64,000 nt of DNA, from the NCBI GenBank assembly GCA_964637845.1, contig CAZWXI010000005.1, positions 1 through 64,000 on the forward strand. Reading direction: 5' to 3'. Positions 35,668 through 45,359 of the stretch are shown here, piece by piece (the first letter of the stretch is position 1; every line of letters begins with the position of its first letter). Both the position numbers and the translations under genes were made by a program. Source of the DNA: PGYU01 sp964637845. GTDB lineage: Bacteria > Bacteroidota > Ignavibacteria > Kapaibacteriales > UBA2268. The notes beneath the pieces are model-generated. The model ran no database searches. It was not told the DNA's origin and saw nothing but the letters and a program-made list of their open reading frames with translations.

Positions 35668-37239
35668 TCAACTTGCTTTTTCAACTATTGATTTTTTGCC
35701 GAATCTTTCTTTTTTGAAAGCCCTGAGTATGAACTCTGCTTCCCTAAAAGGAACCGTTATGAATGAGTATGTATCATAAATTTCAATGTTGCTTATCTTA
35801 GCTTCGCGTGTTTTAGCTTTTTGGACTATAAAGTCAACTACAGAACGTTTAGTCATCCCGTCTTTCTTACCTTTAGCAATGAAAAGTTTAGTCGCCTCTT
35901 TAATTGAAGGTTTTGCATCATCAATTTCTTTAAAAGTTGTAATATCTAAATCGTCATGAAATGTATATTTTAGTAATGCAGCAAGAGCGCTCTCGGGTTC
36001 AACGGTAGCGAGTATTTTGTTCGCCAAAGATTTGTAGATTTTTTCGATTTTTTCATTTGCTCTAAGCTCAACTTCATCTATAATCCATTTTTTCTTCATT
36101 TCAATTATTTCGCTTATACCGGGTATTTTACCTTTTCGTATATCTGTTTTCGAATGTTTTTGAATCAGCATAAGGTTCCGTAGTTCACGTCTTGTGACAA
36201 ATGTTATAGCTGTGCCTTCGTTGCCCGCTCTGCCGGTTCTGCCGACTCTGTGGACGTAAGATTCAGGGTCTTGTGGCAACGAATAATTTATCACGTGCGT
36301 TAAATTGTTTATGTCAATGCCTCGAGCCGCAACATCTGTTGCAATAAGTATATTGACTTTCTTACTTTTCAATTGCGATAAAACCTTTTCTCTTTGCGAT
36401 TGTGAAATATCCCCGTGTATTGCCTCTGCTTGATAACCTCTGTCGTTCAATCTGTTTGTAACCCTATCTACGTCTACTTTTGTCCTGCAAAAGACAAGCC
36501 CGTAGAAATCAATTTCATAATCGATAATTCTGCAAAGTGCTTCTAATTTGTCGGCTTCTTCGACCTCAAAATAAATTTGGTCAGTCAGGATCGTTGTCAA
36601 TTGGTTACTTTCAATTTTGATGGTTTTGAATTCGCTCATATATTTATGTGCAAGCGACATGATTTCTTTTGGCATAGTAGCGCAAAACATGTAAGTCCTT
36701 TTTTGAGAATTCGTTGTCTTCATGATAAATTCAACATCTTCTACAAATCCCATGTTTAACATCTCGTCAGCTTCATCCAGCACTAAATAAGAAATATCCT
36801 TGAGATTGAGATTTTTCCTTTTTATTAGGTCTATAACTCTTCCGGGAGTGCCAACGATAATATCAACTCCGGTAGTTAACTTGCCGATTTGCTTGTCAAT
36901 GGATTGTCCGCCATAAATCGGTAATATAGTCAGCTTTTTTTGCCCCCTGAAGGAATTCAATTCTTCTGAAATTTGAATTGCAAGTTCGCGGGTTGGAGCC
37001 AAAATAATTATTTGAATTTGTCCCGTGGATCCATCGACTAAATCAAGCAAGGGCAAACCAAATGCCGCTGTTTTACCCGTACCTGTTTGAGCTTGACCCA
37101 CTAAGTCGAATTCGCTTTCTAAGATTATCGGAATTGTCTTTTCTTGAATTGGGGTCGGGATTTCGAATCCTCTTTTTCTGAGAGATTGCAAAATGTTATT
37201 CGACAAACCTAAATTGTCGAAAGATATTGTTTTGTTCAT
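35668..37239 (-). CDS. DEAD-box RNA helicase
   Basis: 523 aa. It has Q-motif FEIPTPIQEKTIP, Walker A AQTGTGKT, PTRELA, DEAD box VLDEADEM, motif III CAT in place of the usual SAT, and HRVGRTGRAG. Residues about 440-510 are a DbpA/CsdA-type RNA-binding domain. It resembles DeaD/CshA helicases that unwind structured RNA during ribosome assembly and cold adaptation. It lies 9 bp from the convergent xseB stop. Confidence 0.95.
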   Translation of the reverse strand: MNKTISFDNLGLSNNILQSLRKRGFEIPTPIQEKTIPIILESEFDLVGQAQTGTGKTAAFGLPLLDLVDGSTGQIQIIILAPTRELAIQISEELNSFRGQKKLTILPIYGGQSIDKQIGKLTTGVDIIVGTPGRVIDLIKRKNLNLKDISYLVLDEADEMLNMGFVEDVEFIMKTTNSQKRTYMFCATMPKEIMSLAHKYMSEFKTIKIESNQLTTILTDQIYFEVEEADKLEALCRIIDYEIDFYGLVFCRTKVDVDRVTNRLNDRGYQAEAIHGDISQSQREKVLSQLKSKKVNILIATDVAARGIDINNLTHVINYSLPQDPESYVHRVGRTGRAGNEGTAITFVTRRELRNLMLIQKHSKTDIRKGKIPGISEIIEMKKKWIIDEVELRANEKIEKIYKSLANKILATVEPESALAALLKYTFHDDLDITTFKEIDDAKPSIKEATKLFIAKGKKDGMTKRSVVDFIVQKAKTREAKISNIEIYDTYSFITVPFREAEFILRAFKKERFGKKSIVEKAS

Positions 37240-37353
37240 TTTACTTACATAAAAATGTGATTCACAAGATTTTTTGTTTAATACAATAGAAAAGAGACGA
37301 TACTAAAAATAGTTATTGCAATATTAAATTGTATTACTGATATTATTTTATTG

Positions 37354-37361
37354 TAATTTTG
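37354..37361 (+). promoter_or_regulatory. -7 promoter box (TAATTTTG) 7 nt before an ATG
   Basis: A perfect TAnnTTTG match ending 7 nt before the ATG at 37369, with ATTG about 22 nt upstream as a weak -33. It predicts a leaderless mRNA. Confidence 0.5.
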
Positions 37362-37368
37362 TAAACCT

Positions 37369-38370
37369 ATGATGAATTCTCAAATTAAAAATATAATCAA
37401 ATATATAGTTGGCATTATAATACTTTTTGCTTGCATATATTTTACTTCAAAGCAAGTAAATATCGGGGAAGTGACTACCGTTTTGAAGCAGATATATATA
37501 TTTCCCGTACTTTTAAGCATTCCTTTCATTTTGCTATCAAATCTAATCCGGGCTTATCGTTGGAAGATATTATTGCGTGTTATAAAACCAGAAATCAAAG
37601 TAAATAATATTCTCGGTTCGATTATGGTCGGACATCTACTTAACTCTTTTTCAATTAAATTCGGTGAAATCGCTCGCCCGTTAGTGTTAGCCGAGCATGA
37701 AAAAATTTCTAAAACCTCTGTTCTTGCATCAGTTGTTATCGAGGGGCTAGCAGACTTTTTATTCTTAATTTTGTCGCTTGCGATTTGTTTAATTTTTATG
37801 ACTAATGAAATTTCGACCGCATTGAATATTGATTTGGCCAAGTTTGATATTAACTTTATTGTTTATTTTGCGCTTTTAGCCCTGTTTTTGATTTTGCTTT
37901 TCGTTTTCAGAAAAGAAATACGGGAGTACTTTTCAGAAATACTACCCGAAAAACTTAGAAACAATTGTGAACGGAAAATTGAACTTTTCAAAATAGGAAT
38001 GGCGTCAGTCAAGGATTCAAAATCAATTTTTCTTATATCAATATATACGCTGCTTCTATGGTTTGCTTATGCAATAGTAATGTATATTTTATTTTGGTCT
38101 TTTGATTTTCAAATCGAGCAAACGATGACAATTTATGATGCATTGATTATTGTAATTTTTGCTGGCATTGCGACTGCCCTTGGCTTCACTCCTGCATCAG
38201 TTGGGGTATATCATCTAATAGTTGCTTCAATAATTATTTCTCTCTTTTCAATTGAAAGCTCTCAATCTTATGCTTATACAACATTGACTCACTTTATGAA
38301 TTTGCTTGTACAATCTGCTTTCGGTATCTATTCTTACGTCCGTTTCAGTATAAATTTACGTACGAAATAA
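37369..38370 (+). CDS. Flippase-like membrane protein (LPG synthase TM domain), paralogue
   Basis: 333 aa with about eight membrane helices. It shares motif order with the protein at 12208: SNLIRAYRWKILL, GHLLNSFSIKFGEIARPL, VIEGLADFLFL, GFTPASVGVYHLI. PF03706 type, probably a lipid or lipid-sugar flippase. It stands alone. The two copies are clearly diverged and may serve different substrates. Confidence 0.83.
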   Translation: MMNSQIKNIIKYIVGIIILFACIYFTSKQVNIGEVTTVLKQIYIFPVLLSIPFILLSNLIRAYRWKILLRVIKPEIKVNNILGSIMVGHLLNSFSIKFGEIARPLVLAEHEKISKTSVLASVVIEGLADFLFLILSLAICLIFMTNEISTALNIDLAKFDINFIVYFALLALFLILLFVFRKEIREYFSEILPEKLRNNCERKIELFKIGMASVKDSKSIFLISIYTLLLWFAYAIVMYILFWSFDFQIEQTMTIYDALIIVIFAGIATALGFTPASVGVYHLIVASIIISLFSIESSQSYAYTTLTHFMNLLVQSAFGIYSYVRFSINLRTK

Positions 38371-38736
38371 TCTTTTCCCTTCTGATTCTATATTTTTATT
38401 TCAAAGATACTTTCGATTTTAACATACAAAAATCATTAACGCATATAATTTTTTGAAATGGTGTATTGTGAATGCATACTCTATAGGTCGTCATATAGTT
38501 AGTGAAGATATTGCCGAGCAAGTAGAGATTGTTGACTTTTTGGACAAACGATTTCCAAAAATATAGTTTGAATCTCTATAATACCATATCATCACAGGCT
38601 ATTTTAAGTAATGCTTACAATGGCATTAATCGGAATTTCGTTTGTATTGATATTACCATATATATATTTGATTTTCTGAGCTAAGGTAAAATTGGCTATC
38701 ACAAGCTATGAGTTTTCACAACTCATCAGACTTGTT
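38371..38736. other. 366-bp gap before dus
   Basis: AT-rich. It holds a 33-codon open frame (GTG 38468 to stop 38566) whose product contains AYSIGRHIVSEDIAEQVEI and FLDKRFPKI. That reads like a gene fragment but is too short to assign. No hairpin or other feature is seen until the dus promoter box. Confidence 0.4.
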
Positions 38737-38744
38737 TATTTTTG
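38737..38744 (+). promoter_or_regulatory. -7 promoter box (TATTTTTG) 7 nt before the dus ATG
   Basis: A perfect TAnnTTTG match. Only TAAATAT separates it from the ATG at 38752. It sets the dus start, since longer in-frame starts lie upstream of the promoter. Confidence 0.5.
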
Positions 38745-38751
38745 TAAATAT

Positions 38752-39759
38752 ATGAGCAATCAAAATAATTTTTGGAAAGCTTTACCGCGGCCTTTTTTCT
38801 CCTTGGCTCCTATGGAGGACGTGACTGATACTGTTTTCCGTGAACTGATTATTGGCATATCTTCACCCGACTATTTACAAGCGGTGTTTTCAGAATTTAC
38901 ATCAACTGATGGGTTATTACATCCAACCGGTAGAGATAAAGTCATTCACAGACTCCAAGTAAGTGATACAGAAAGACAATTACTAAAACAAAAAAACATC
39001 AAGATAATAGCACAAATTTGGGGTTCTAATCCAGACAAATTTTATCAAACCGCTAAGTTCATTTCGCAGGAAATGGAGTTTGACGGAATTGACATAAATA
39101 TGGGATGCCCGGTAAAAAAAATTGTCAAGCAAGCATCTTGTTCTCAGTTAATAAAATATCCTGAACTTGCCAAAGAGATTATCAACGCAACTAAAGATGG
39201 CTCGAAAGTTCCAGTCAGCGTCAAAACAAGAACGGGCATTGACAGACATATCACAAATGAATGGATTTCACATCTGCTCGAAACTCAACCGGCTTGTATC
39301 ACACTTCATTGCCGCACTCAAAAAATGATGTCCGACTTTCCCGCAGAGTGGGAACAAATCTCAATAGCCCGAGAAACAATCAAAGGTTCAGGTTTAGATA
39401 CACTCCTTATCGGAAACGGTGATTTAGCTTCAATCCAAGATTGCATGCAAAAGTATTCTGATTATAAGCCCGCGGGTTTTATGATTGGCAGAGGCATATT
39501 CAAAAATCCTTGGTTCTTCAATGAGCCTCAAAAACACATAACACCCGAAGAAAAATTATCACTTCTTTGGTCGCATGTTCTTATGTTTACGTCAAACTGG
39601 CATGGTAGTAAAAACTTCGCCATGCTCAAAAGATTTTTCAAAATTTATACTTATGATTTTTATGGCGCATCGGAAATCAGAGCAAATCTCATGCTGACTG
39701 AAAATAGTGAGGATGTTTACAATATTCTTAAGTCAACATGTATTAAATTTGAAAATTAA
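38752..39759 (+). CDS. dus: tRNA-dihydrouridine synthase
   Basis: 335 aa FMN enzyme that reduces uridine in tRNA D-loops. Motifs seen: SLAPMEDVTD at the N-terminus, INMGCPVKKIVKQ with the catalytic Cys, PVSVKTRTG, LHCRTQKM, IGNGDLAS and GFMIGRGIFKNPWFF. An in-frame start at 38692 is rejected because it precedes the promoter box and adds a nonconserved leader. The stop codon overlaps that of the convergent namZ gene. Confidence 0.93.
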   Translation: MSNQNNFWKALPRPFFSLAPMEDVTDTVFRELIIGISSPDYLQAVFSEFTSTDGLLHPTGRDKVIHRLQVSDTERQLLKQKNIKIIAQIWGSNPDKFYQTAKFISQEMEFDGIDINMGCPVKKIVKQASCSQLIKYPELAKEIINATKDGSKVPVSVKTRTGIDRHITNEWISHLLETQPACITLHCRTQKMMSDFPAEWEQISIARETIKGSGLDTLLIGNGDLASIQDCMQKYSDYKPAGFMIGRGIFKNPWFFNEPQKHITPEEKLSLLWSHVLMFTSNWHGSKNFAMLKRFFKIYTYDFYGASEIRANLMLTENSEDVYNILKSTCIKFEN

Positions 39760-41003
39760 TATAACAAATATTTGTTTCTGAGTGCCAAAAATTCATTTAA
39801 ACCCCTCGACGAAATTTTCAGTACTACATCATCAGGCAAGTTATTAAACAGAGCATTATACAAGTCTTTTGTCCCTGTTACTTTTTTAAACATGTCAATT
39901 CCGGAGCGTTTGCTATCTGCTCTGAATAATTCAGGATGAATTGCCCTAATGGCAAGGACTATTTTGATTCCCGAAGTGTAGGGTAAAAATTCATTACTTA
40001 GCGGAAATCTCAATAGGAGAGATTCTACACTTTTCCCTGAATACATCCCATAAAATGGTTGAAATCTTGCTTGGGATAAATGTATCCCCGGAAGTTTTTG
40101 AGTTGATAATAACTCCAATACTGCCTTTGAATTAAAATTTGGGTTTCCAATATATTGAAATGGTGAAGCTGAACCAATACCAATACTCATTAAACCGATT
40201 TCACCAAATATTCCGAGACAAGCCAAACCCCTTACTGCATCAGCAGTGGGTACATGCGGTGAAGTTGGGAACCACATCAGCCCCGTGTCTTCCCAAGCCA
40301 TCCATCGCTCCCAACCTGCCATTCTGATTACAGTCAAATTGCACTTTAAATTTTTTCCCGTTTCATTTATACCTAACCAAGACTCTTCGTTTATCATCTT
40401 GGCAAGTTCGCCAAGTGTTAATCCATGTATATACGGTATTCTGACTACTCCGACAAATGATTCCATTCCATGTTCCAACACATTACCGTCAACAATCATT
40501 CCGCCGATAGGATTGGGTCTGTCGAGAATAATCACTTCCTTGCCAATATTCGCGGCGACTTGCATGGTGCGATGCAACGTGCTTATATAAGTGTAAGAGC
40601 GTACGCCAATATCCTGAATATCAACAACTATTGCGTCGGCTTTATTGAAAATGCTTCGGCTCGGCTCTTTTGTAGTGTCGTAAACCGAATAAACATTTAC
40701 ACCGTTAATAGACTCGTCGCTGATTGCCTGACCTGCTGGAACAGCAGCAAAGTAACCATGTTCCGGTGCTAAAACTCCAATGAAATCATTTTTTAAATGC
40801 TTAGAAAGTATATCAAGTGTTGATGTTCCATCGTTATTTCTGCCGGAACTGTTTGTTAGAAGAAGTATTTTCTTGCCTCGTATTTGGGAAAAATTGGATT
40901 CGGTTAATATATCTATGCCTGTTTTGACATTTTGAGCCGACGAGTTGTTCATCATTAATACAATCAACACTAAATAAAACATTAAGATTGACTGTATTTT
41001 CAT
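39756..41003 (-). CDS. namZ: Exo-beta-N-acetylmuramidase NamZ-like (DUF1343)
   Basis: 415 aa with a signal peptide (about 1-23). It matches DUF1343: LLTNSSGRN, VLAPEHGYFAAVPAGQ, VVDIQDIGVRSYTYISTL, ILDRPNPIGG, and IPYIHGLTLGELA. Characterised members (GH171) remove terminal MurNAc from peptidoglycan fragments. It is exported, so it would act on muropeptides outside the cytoplasm. It overlaps the TPR gene by 4 bp and ends a four-gene minus-strand operon. Confidence 0.88.
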   Translation of the reverse strand: MKIQSILMFYLVLIVLMMNNSSAQNVKTGIDILTESNFSQIRGKKILLLTNSSGRNNDGTSTLDILSKHLKNDFIGVLAPEHGYFAAVPAGQAISDESINGVNVYSVYDTTKEPSRSIFNKADAIVVDIQDIGVRSYTYISTLHRTMQVAANIGKEVIILDRPNPIGGMIVDGNVLEHGMESFVGVVRIPYIHGLTLGELAKMINEESWLGINETGKNLKCNLTVIRMAGWERWMAWEDTGLMWFPTSPHVPTADAVRGLACLGIFGEIGLMSIGIGSASPFQYIGNPNFNSKAVLELLSTQKLPGIHLSQARFQPFYGMYSGKSVESLLLRFPLSNEFLPYTSGIKIVLAIRAIHPELFRADSKRSGIDMFKKVTGTKDLYNALFNNLPDDVVLKISSRGLNEFLALRNKYLLY

Positions 41004-42154
41004 TTGCCGTAAGCCCTGTTAATATAATTTTTTGCTTTGTTGTGAGAGTTTTCATAATCACGCATGGTTAGAACCTTCCTATAGTACTTTAGTGCAAGGT
41101 CACGTTTTCCAAGCACGTCATACACGTTACCTATATATAAATTAGAATTGACCTTAAACCCCGATGGCTCCTTGTCCAATGCATCATTGCCTTCGTCTGA
41201 TTTAAGAAAGTACCTGAGCGATTGGTCGAACTGTCCACGTCTCATTAGTGCAAGACCTATATAATACATGGCTTCTCGAGCAGTAAGATTATCATAACCA
41301 AACTTTTTATCCATGCAGTTAATCAAAATTTTTCGCCACACATTTTCAAATTCGCTTGTCAGGCCTTTTCGAACGAGTACTCTACCAAAATACCTATGGA
41401 AGTATGCATTGTTGGAATACGTATCAAATAGCTCTTGAGCCATGGCATGAGCAAAATCATTATCGTGTTCGAATGAATAGTAAATTTGCAGGAGCACAGT
41501 TTTAGCTTCAACACTGGCATATCTTGCATGTCTCGATGCCGCACGTAATTGATGAATTCCTAACAGCTTACTGCCACTCGGCAAAAATGTCAATAATGGT
41601 CTCAATAATGGATACTTTTCGGGTATAGCCGCGGCAAAATAATTGTAAATTCCTGTACCCAGCATAATATCGTAATTATTTGGTGCAATCTTTTGACATT
41701 CGATTAATAAATTATATGCGATTGCTCCGTCTCTTGCCGCTTTGACCCAATCTTCCTTTTGGGCATAAAATCTGCCTCTAAATCCGACTGCACCTGCTTT
41801 AAAGAAAAGTGCATTGAGGTCGCTAGGATTTTCTTTCAGAAGTTCATCACACATCCCTATTACTCGTGCTATCTTAGCTTCGAAAGTTGCGTCATGCCGA
41901 TTTGATGTACGATTCAATGTAATTTTCCACCATTCAACCATAGCATCCAAAAAATAACCCGCCGGATGCCTAGGGTACATTTTTATCACTTGACTAAAGC
42001 ATTGTTCGGCTTTGTCAAATTCCACATTATAGATATAAGACGTACCCAAAAGGACTAAACTATCAGCATCAGACTTCATTATAGCCCATTGTCCATAGAG
42101 CCGTATATTGGAAGCTAAAACGATTAAAAATACAATCAAAAAAATAAATTTCAT
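41000..42154 (-). CDS. Exported TPR protein
   Basis: 384 aa. The chosen ATG gives a signal peptide (about 1-18, then LYGQ). Helical repeats follow with TPR spacing (YNVEFDKAEQCFSQVIKMYPRHPAGYF, ENPSDLNALFFKAG, LRYFLKSDEG, LALKYYRKVL). Longer in-frame starts at 42196 and 42178 would overlap the upstream CPBP gene and bury the signal peptide. It is probably a periplasmic scaffold; the partner is unknown. It is translationally coupled to namZ. Confidence 0.75.
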   Translation of the reverse strand: MKFIFLIVFLIVLASNIRLYGQWAIMKSDADSLVLLGTSYIYNVEFDKAEQCFSQVIKMYPRHPAGYFLDAMVEWWKITLNRTSNRHDATFEAKIARVIGMCDELLKENPSDLNALFFKAGAVGFRGRFYAQKEDWVKAARDGAIAYNLLIECQKIAPNNYDIMLGTGIYNYFAAAIPEKYPLLRPLLTFLPSGSKLLGIHQLRAASRHARYASVEAKTVLLQIYYSFEHDNDFAHAMAQELFDTYSNNAYFHRYFGRVLVRKGLTSEFENVWRKILINCMDKKFGYDNLTAREAMYYIGLALMRRGQFDQSLRYFLKSDEGNDALDKEPSGFKVNSNLYIGNVYDVLGKRDLALKYYRKVLTMRDYENSHNKAKNYINRAYGK

Positions 42155-42161
42155 ATTAAAT

Positions 42162-43037
42162 TCAAAACCTTCTTTCATATTTTGCTTTTGACTCAATGTA
42201 ACGACGCTTAAATAATTTTGATGTTACAAAAGGCGATAATTTGGCGTATTTCAGTGTCAAAAAGCCGAATAAAATCAGAAATAACGTTGCTACTAAACCG
42301 CCCTCAGGACCAAATTCTGTACCCCAAAAGAAATTCTTGGGTAAATTTTCTACACACATTATGGAATGATTTGCAGGCAATCCACTGAGTTTTAGACCAA
42401 GCACCGCGTGAAACACTATATTCCATGCAAAATGAAATGTTATTGGCATCCAAAGTGAACCTGACTTGACAAGCATCAATGAGAACAAAAGTCCTGCTAA
42501 AAATATATTAATGAACGAGAGCCAATCTATGTTTGGGTTAAAATAATGTAGTATCGCAAAAATGCTTGATGTTGCGATTGCAGAAATAACATAACCAAAC
42601 TTTTCAGCTATCGCTTGAAAGACAACCCCTCTTATAAGTATCTCCTCACTCAGAGATACAAACAAATGCATAATTGCTATACTCAAAACTGCATCGTCGA
42701 TTTGTCCGAACCTTAGTTCAAAGAAAAAAAGTGCCGTTAGAAAAAAAAATACTAACATCATTGCAACAAGGAACAATGCCAATAAAATATTTGGGATAGA
42801 GGTTCTATCAAAATTCAAACCAAAAAGAAAAAAATGACTTCCGGGGCGATTCATTTCAATAAACCCCGAAACTCCAACCAAATAAGCAGCAAAAACAAGG
42901 TTGAACGTCACCGTTTCTTGATGGAACTCAGGACTAACAAAAAGAACAGCAGTCCAAATCATAAAAAATAGAACTGCTATCATAAAAAAAGCCAACCTGA
43001 AATAAACTGATGAAAAAAGAGTGTACCTCTGTATCAT
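42162..43037 (-). CDS. CPBP-family intramembrane metalloprotease
   Basis: 291 aa with about eight membrane helices. It carries the CPBP (Abi/Rce1-like) motifs: SEEILIRGVVFQ (Glu pair), FAILHYFNPN and PITFHFAWN (His ligands). Bacterial members are linked to peptide processing, bacteriocin immunity or protein maturation; the substrate is unknown. It starts 2 bp after the small HicB-like gene. Confidence 0.87.
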   Translation of the reverse strand: MIQRYTLFSSVYFRLAFFMIAVLFFMIWTAVLFVSPEFHQETVTFNLVFAAYLVGVSGFIEMNRPGSHFFLFGLNFDRTSIPNILLALFLVAMMLVFFFLTALFFFELRFGQIDDAVLSIAIMHLFVSLSEEILIRGVVFQAIAEKFGYVISAIATSSIFAILHYFNPNIDWLSFINIFLAGLLFSLMLVKSGSLWMPITFHFAWNIVFHAVLGLKLSGLPANHSIMCVENLPKNFFWGTEFGPEGGLVATLFLILFGFLTLKYAKLSPFVTSKLFKRRYIESKAKYERRF

Positions 43038-43039
43038 AG

Positions 43040-43255
43040 TTAGTTATTCGATGGTTCTGTGCCTTGGAGTTTTTTCAATTCTTCTATGTGGCTGACAATT
43101 TTTTCGTACATTTTCGATTCAACTTCTTCGTGAAATGAACCAATTAACATTAAATTGAGTTGAGGGCAGTATGAAGCATAATCTGTCTCACCGCGACGGC
43201 GGATGAGGATTTCATAATCATTTATGTTTGTGCTTGTAGAGATTTTTGCCGACAT
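43040..43255 (-). CDS. Small HicB-like protein
   Basis: 71 aa. The pattern EILIRRRGETDYASYCPQLNLMLIG-F-EEV resembles the partial RNase-H-like fold of HicB antitoxins. No HicA toxin gene and no DNA-binding tail are present, so it is probably not a toxin-antitoxin unit. First gene of the CPBP-TPR-namZ operon. Confidence 0.55.
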   Translation of the reverse strand: MSAKISTSTNINDYEILIRRRGETDYASYCPQLNLMLIGSFHEEVESKMYEKIVSHIEELKKLQGTEPSNN

Positions 43256-43346
43256 TTATATTCCAATATTTTTACATTAAAAAAATATAGACTCTAAAAT
43301 TAAGAAATAATTTTTAAATTTGATTTTTGTCTGAGACTGTTTTTCA

Positions 43347-45359
43347 ATGATGCAAAAAATTACAACATTGCTAAAAGAAAAGGGGATGATGTTTCTTGCT
43401 CAAAAAGTATTATGGAAACTGTTTGAGCTTTCTAAACATACATTCCGGCAGATTATCTATAGTATATTGCCCTCTTATAAGACTTATAAATGTAACTTTG
43501 AACACTTAAATTGGAATGTTTTCAGCAGTATTCGCCGATATAAGCACATGCAAAACGAAAAAATTCTGTTCAATATTTGCGACAGAATTCTGCAGAACAG
43601 ATTTGATATACTTGGGCATTATGACTTAGATTGCTCTAAAAATCATACAGAAATTGGCTTTTCAAATATTAATGAGTATTTAGAGCATCATATAACTGTG
43701 ACTAACGTGAAATACTCGAAACAAATAGCTTCATTGTTATTACCCGACCATATTTGGCTTGACTGGCAAAAGGATTTTAGTTCGGGATTTATATGGAATA
43801 GTCGTGAGTACAGTCGCAATCTGAAATACGGTCACCTCGACGGTGTTGACATAAAATATCCTTGGGAGCTTGGCAGGTTACAGTTTATGCCGTGGCTGGC
43901 TATGGCTTCAATTTATTCGAGAGATTTAAAATATATCAATAAAGCCGATAACATCCTCCTCGATTTTATTGCTACAAATCCACCTTATTTCGGTGTTCAA
44001 TGGATGACGACAATGGATGTTGCAATCAGAGCCGTGAATATATGTCTATATCTTGTTTTAAGAAGATACCTAATTAATGAACCTCTTAATACCGATGATA
44101 TATTTTCGAACAGTTTACATTGTCATCTTGATTTCATATATCGAAATTTGGAATGGTCCGGAGGTATGCGAGCGAACCATTATTTTACGGGAATTTGCGG
44201 ATTGCTGATTATGTGCTCATTTTTAGGTATCAATGATGAACGACTTAAAATCTTCCGATTCGCAATCGGCGAACTTGCAAATGAAATCATGTATCAATTC
44301 AATGAAGACGGCTCAAATTTCGAAGCATCGTTACCATATCATTTTTTTGTTTCGAATATGCTTTTTACGGCATTGGATTCTATACATTCGCTACCTGATA
44401 AAGATTTGAAGTATGTTTCCGAAAATTTACCAAAAAGCACTAAATTTAACGTCAGAAAAAATATCTTCTTTACTCATAATATCGAAAAAAGGATTTCGGC
44501 AATAGTTGATTTCAATTATAATGTGCCCACTATAAGCGGGAAAATCCCCTCAATCGGCGATGATGATTCTGGCTTTTTTCTCAGAGTAGCGCCTCCTTTT
44601 AGTCTGGACAATCTTCAGATTGCAAAAAGACTTGATTTTAATTTCAACTACCATTATCCCCAATCTCGGCGCGATTTGTTGAAATTTCCTGATTTTGGCT
44701 TATATATTTTTAACAAGCAGCTATATTCGATTTATTTCAGATGTGGAAGTTTAGGACAAAAAGGGAAAGGGGGGCATGCTCATAACGACCAATTGAGTTT
44801 CTGTTTATATGTCAAAGACTACGATGTAATTGTTGATCCGGGTTCATTTAATTATACTGGGTATCCGGAGATGAGGAATAAATTCCGTTCCACAGCATAT
44901 CACAATGTCATGCAGATTAATGGTAGAGAGCAAAATCCTCTTCCATTAGGCAAGTCCGGAGACTTATTTTGGCTGAGAGAACGTACATTCGGCAAAATAG
45001 AAGAAATCAACGAAGATAAAATTACCGCATCACATAGAGGTTTTGAACAGCGAACATACCGTTACATGGAGTTTAAACAGTCACAAATTTATTGTACTGA
45101 TTCCATAGCATCAATCGAGGAAAAATATGTTCATTTCCATCTTCACCCCAAAGTGCTTATTAAAGATATGGCTCCAAACAAAGCAATGTTCAAGATTTAC
45201 GACATAGAAATCCAATTATCAACTGATGATGGTGCATTGAGCCAAGAAATTTATGAGTTCGCCCCTGAATACGGTAAAAAAGTAAATTCAAACAAAATCG
45301 TTTTAAAATCATTCAAAAGTTCAATTAACTGGCAAATTAACATAAATGAAACTTATTGA
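43347..45359 (+). CDS. Heparinase II/III-family protein
   Basis: 670 aa. An alpha-helical toroid (about 60-370; WELGRLQFMPWLAMA, NLEWSGGMRANHYFTG, ADGSNFEASLPYH-like) precedes a C-terminal beta-sandwich with GGHAHNDQLSFCLYV, VDPGSFNYTG and RSTAYHNVMQING. This is the heparinase/alginate-lyase fold; such proteins are common in polysaccharide biosynthesis clusters. No signal peptide is evident, which is odd for a lyase. Two adjacent ATGs are possible. A box GATTTTTG at 43322-43329 may be its promoter. It overlaps the next gene by 14 bp. Confidence 0.82.
   Translation: MMQKITTLLKEKGMMFLAQKVLWKLFELSKHTFRQIIYSILPSYKTYKCNFEHLNWNVFSSIRRYKHMQNEKILFNICDRILQNRFDILGHYDLDCSKNHTEIGFSNINEYLEHHITVTNVKYSKQIASLLLPDHIWLDWQKDFSSGFIWNSREYSRNLKYGHLDGVDIKYPWELGRLQFMPWLAMASIYSRDLKYINKADNILLDFIATNPPYFGVQWMTTMDVAIRAVNICLYLVLRRYLINEPLNTDDIFSNSLHCHLDFIYRNLEWSGGMRANHYFTGICGLLIMCSFLGINDERLKIFRFAIGELANEIMYQFNEDGSNFEASLPYHFFVSNMLFTALDSIHSLPDKDLKYVSENLPKSTKFNVRKNIFFTHNIEKRISAIVDFNYNVPTISGKIPSIGDDDSGFFLRVAPPFSLDNLQIAKRLDFNFNYHYPQSRRDLLKFPDFGLYIFNKQLYSIYFRCGSLGQKGKGGHAHNDQLSFCLYVKDYDVIVDPGSFNYTGYPEMRNKFRSTAYHNVMQINGREQNPLPLGKSGDLFWLRERTFGKIEEINEDKITASHRGFEQRTYRYMEFKQSQIYCTDSIASIEEKYVHFHLHPKVLIKDMAPNKAMFKIYDIEIQLSTDDGALSQEIYEFAPEYGKKVNSNKIVLKSFKSSINWQININETY

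Noticed and set aside
38692..38751. Longer dus start at 38692
   Set aside because: It precedes the promoter box at 38737-38744 and the added residues are not part of the Dus fold.
43040..43255. HicAB toxin-antitoxin module
   Set aside because: The product is only HicB-like in its N-terminal pattern; no HicA gene or DNA-binding domain is adjacent.
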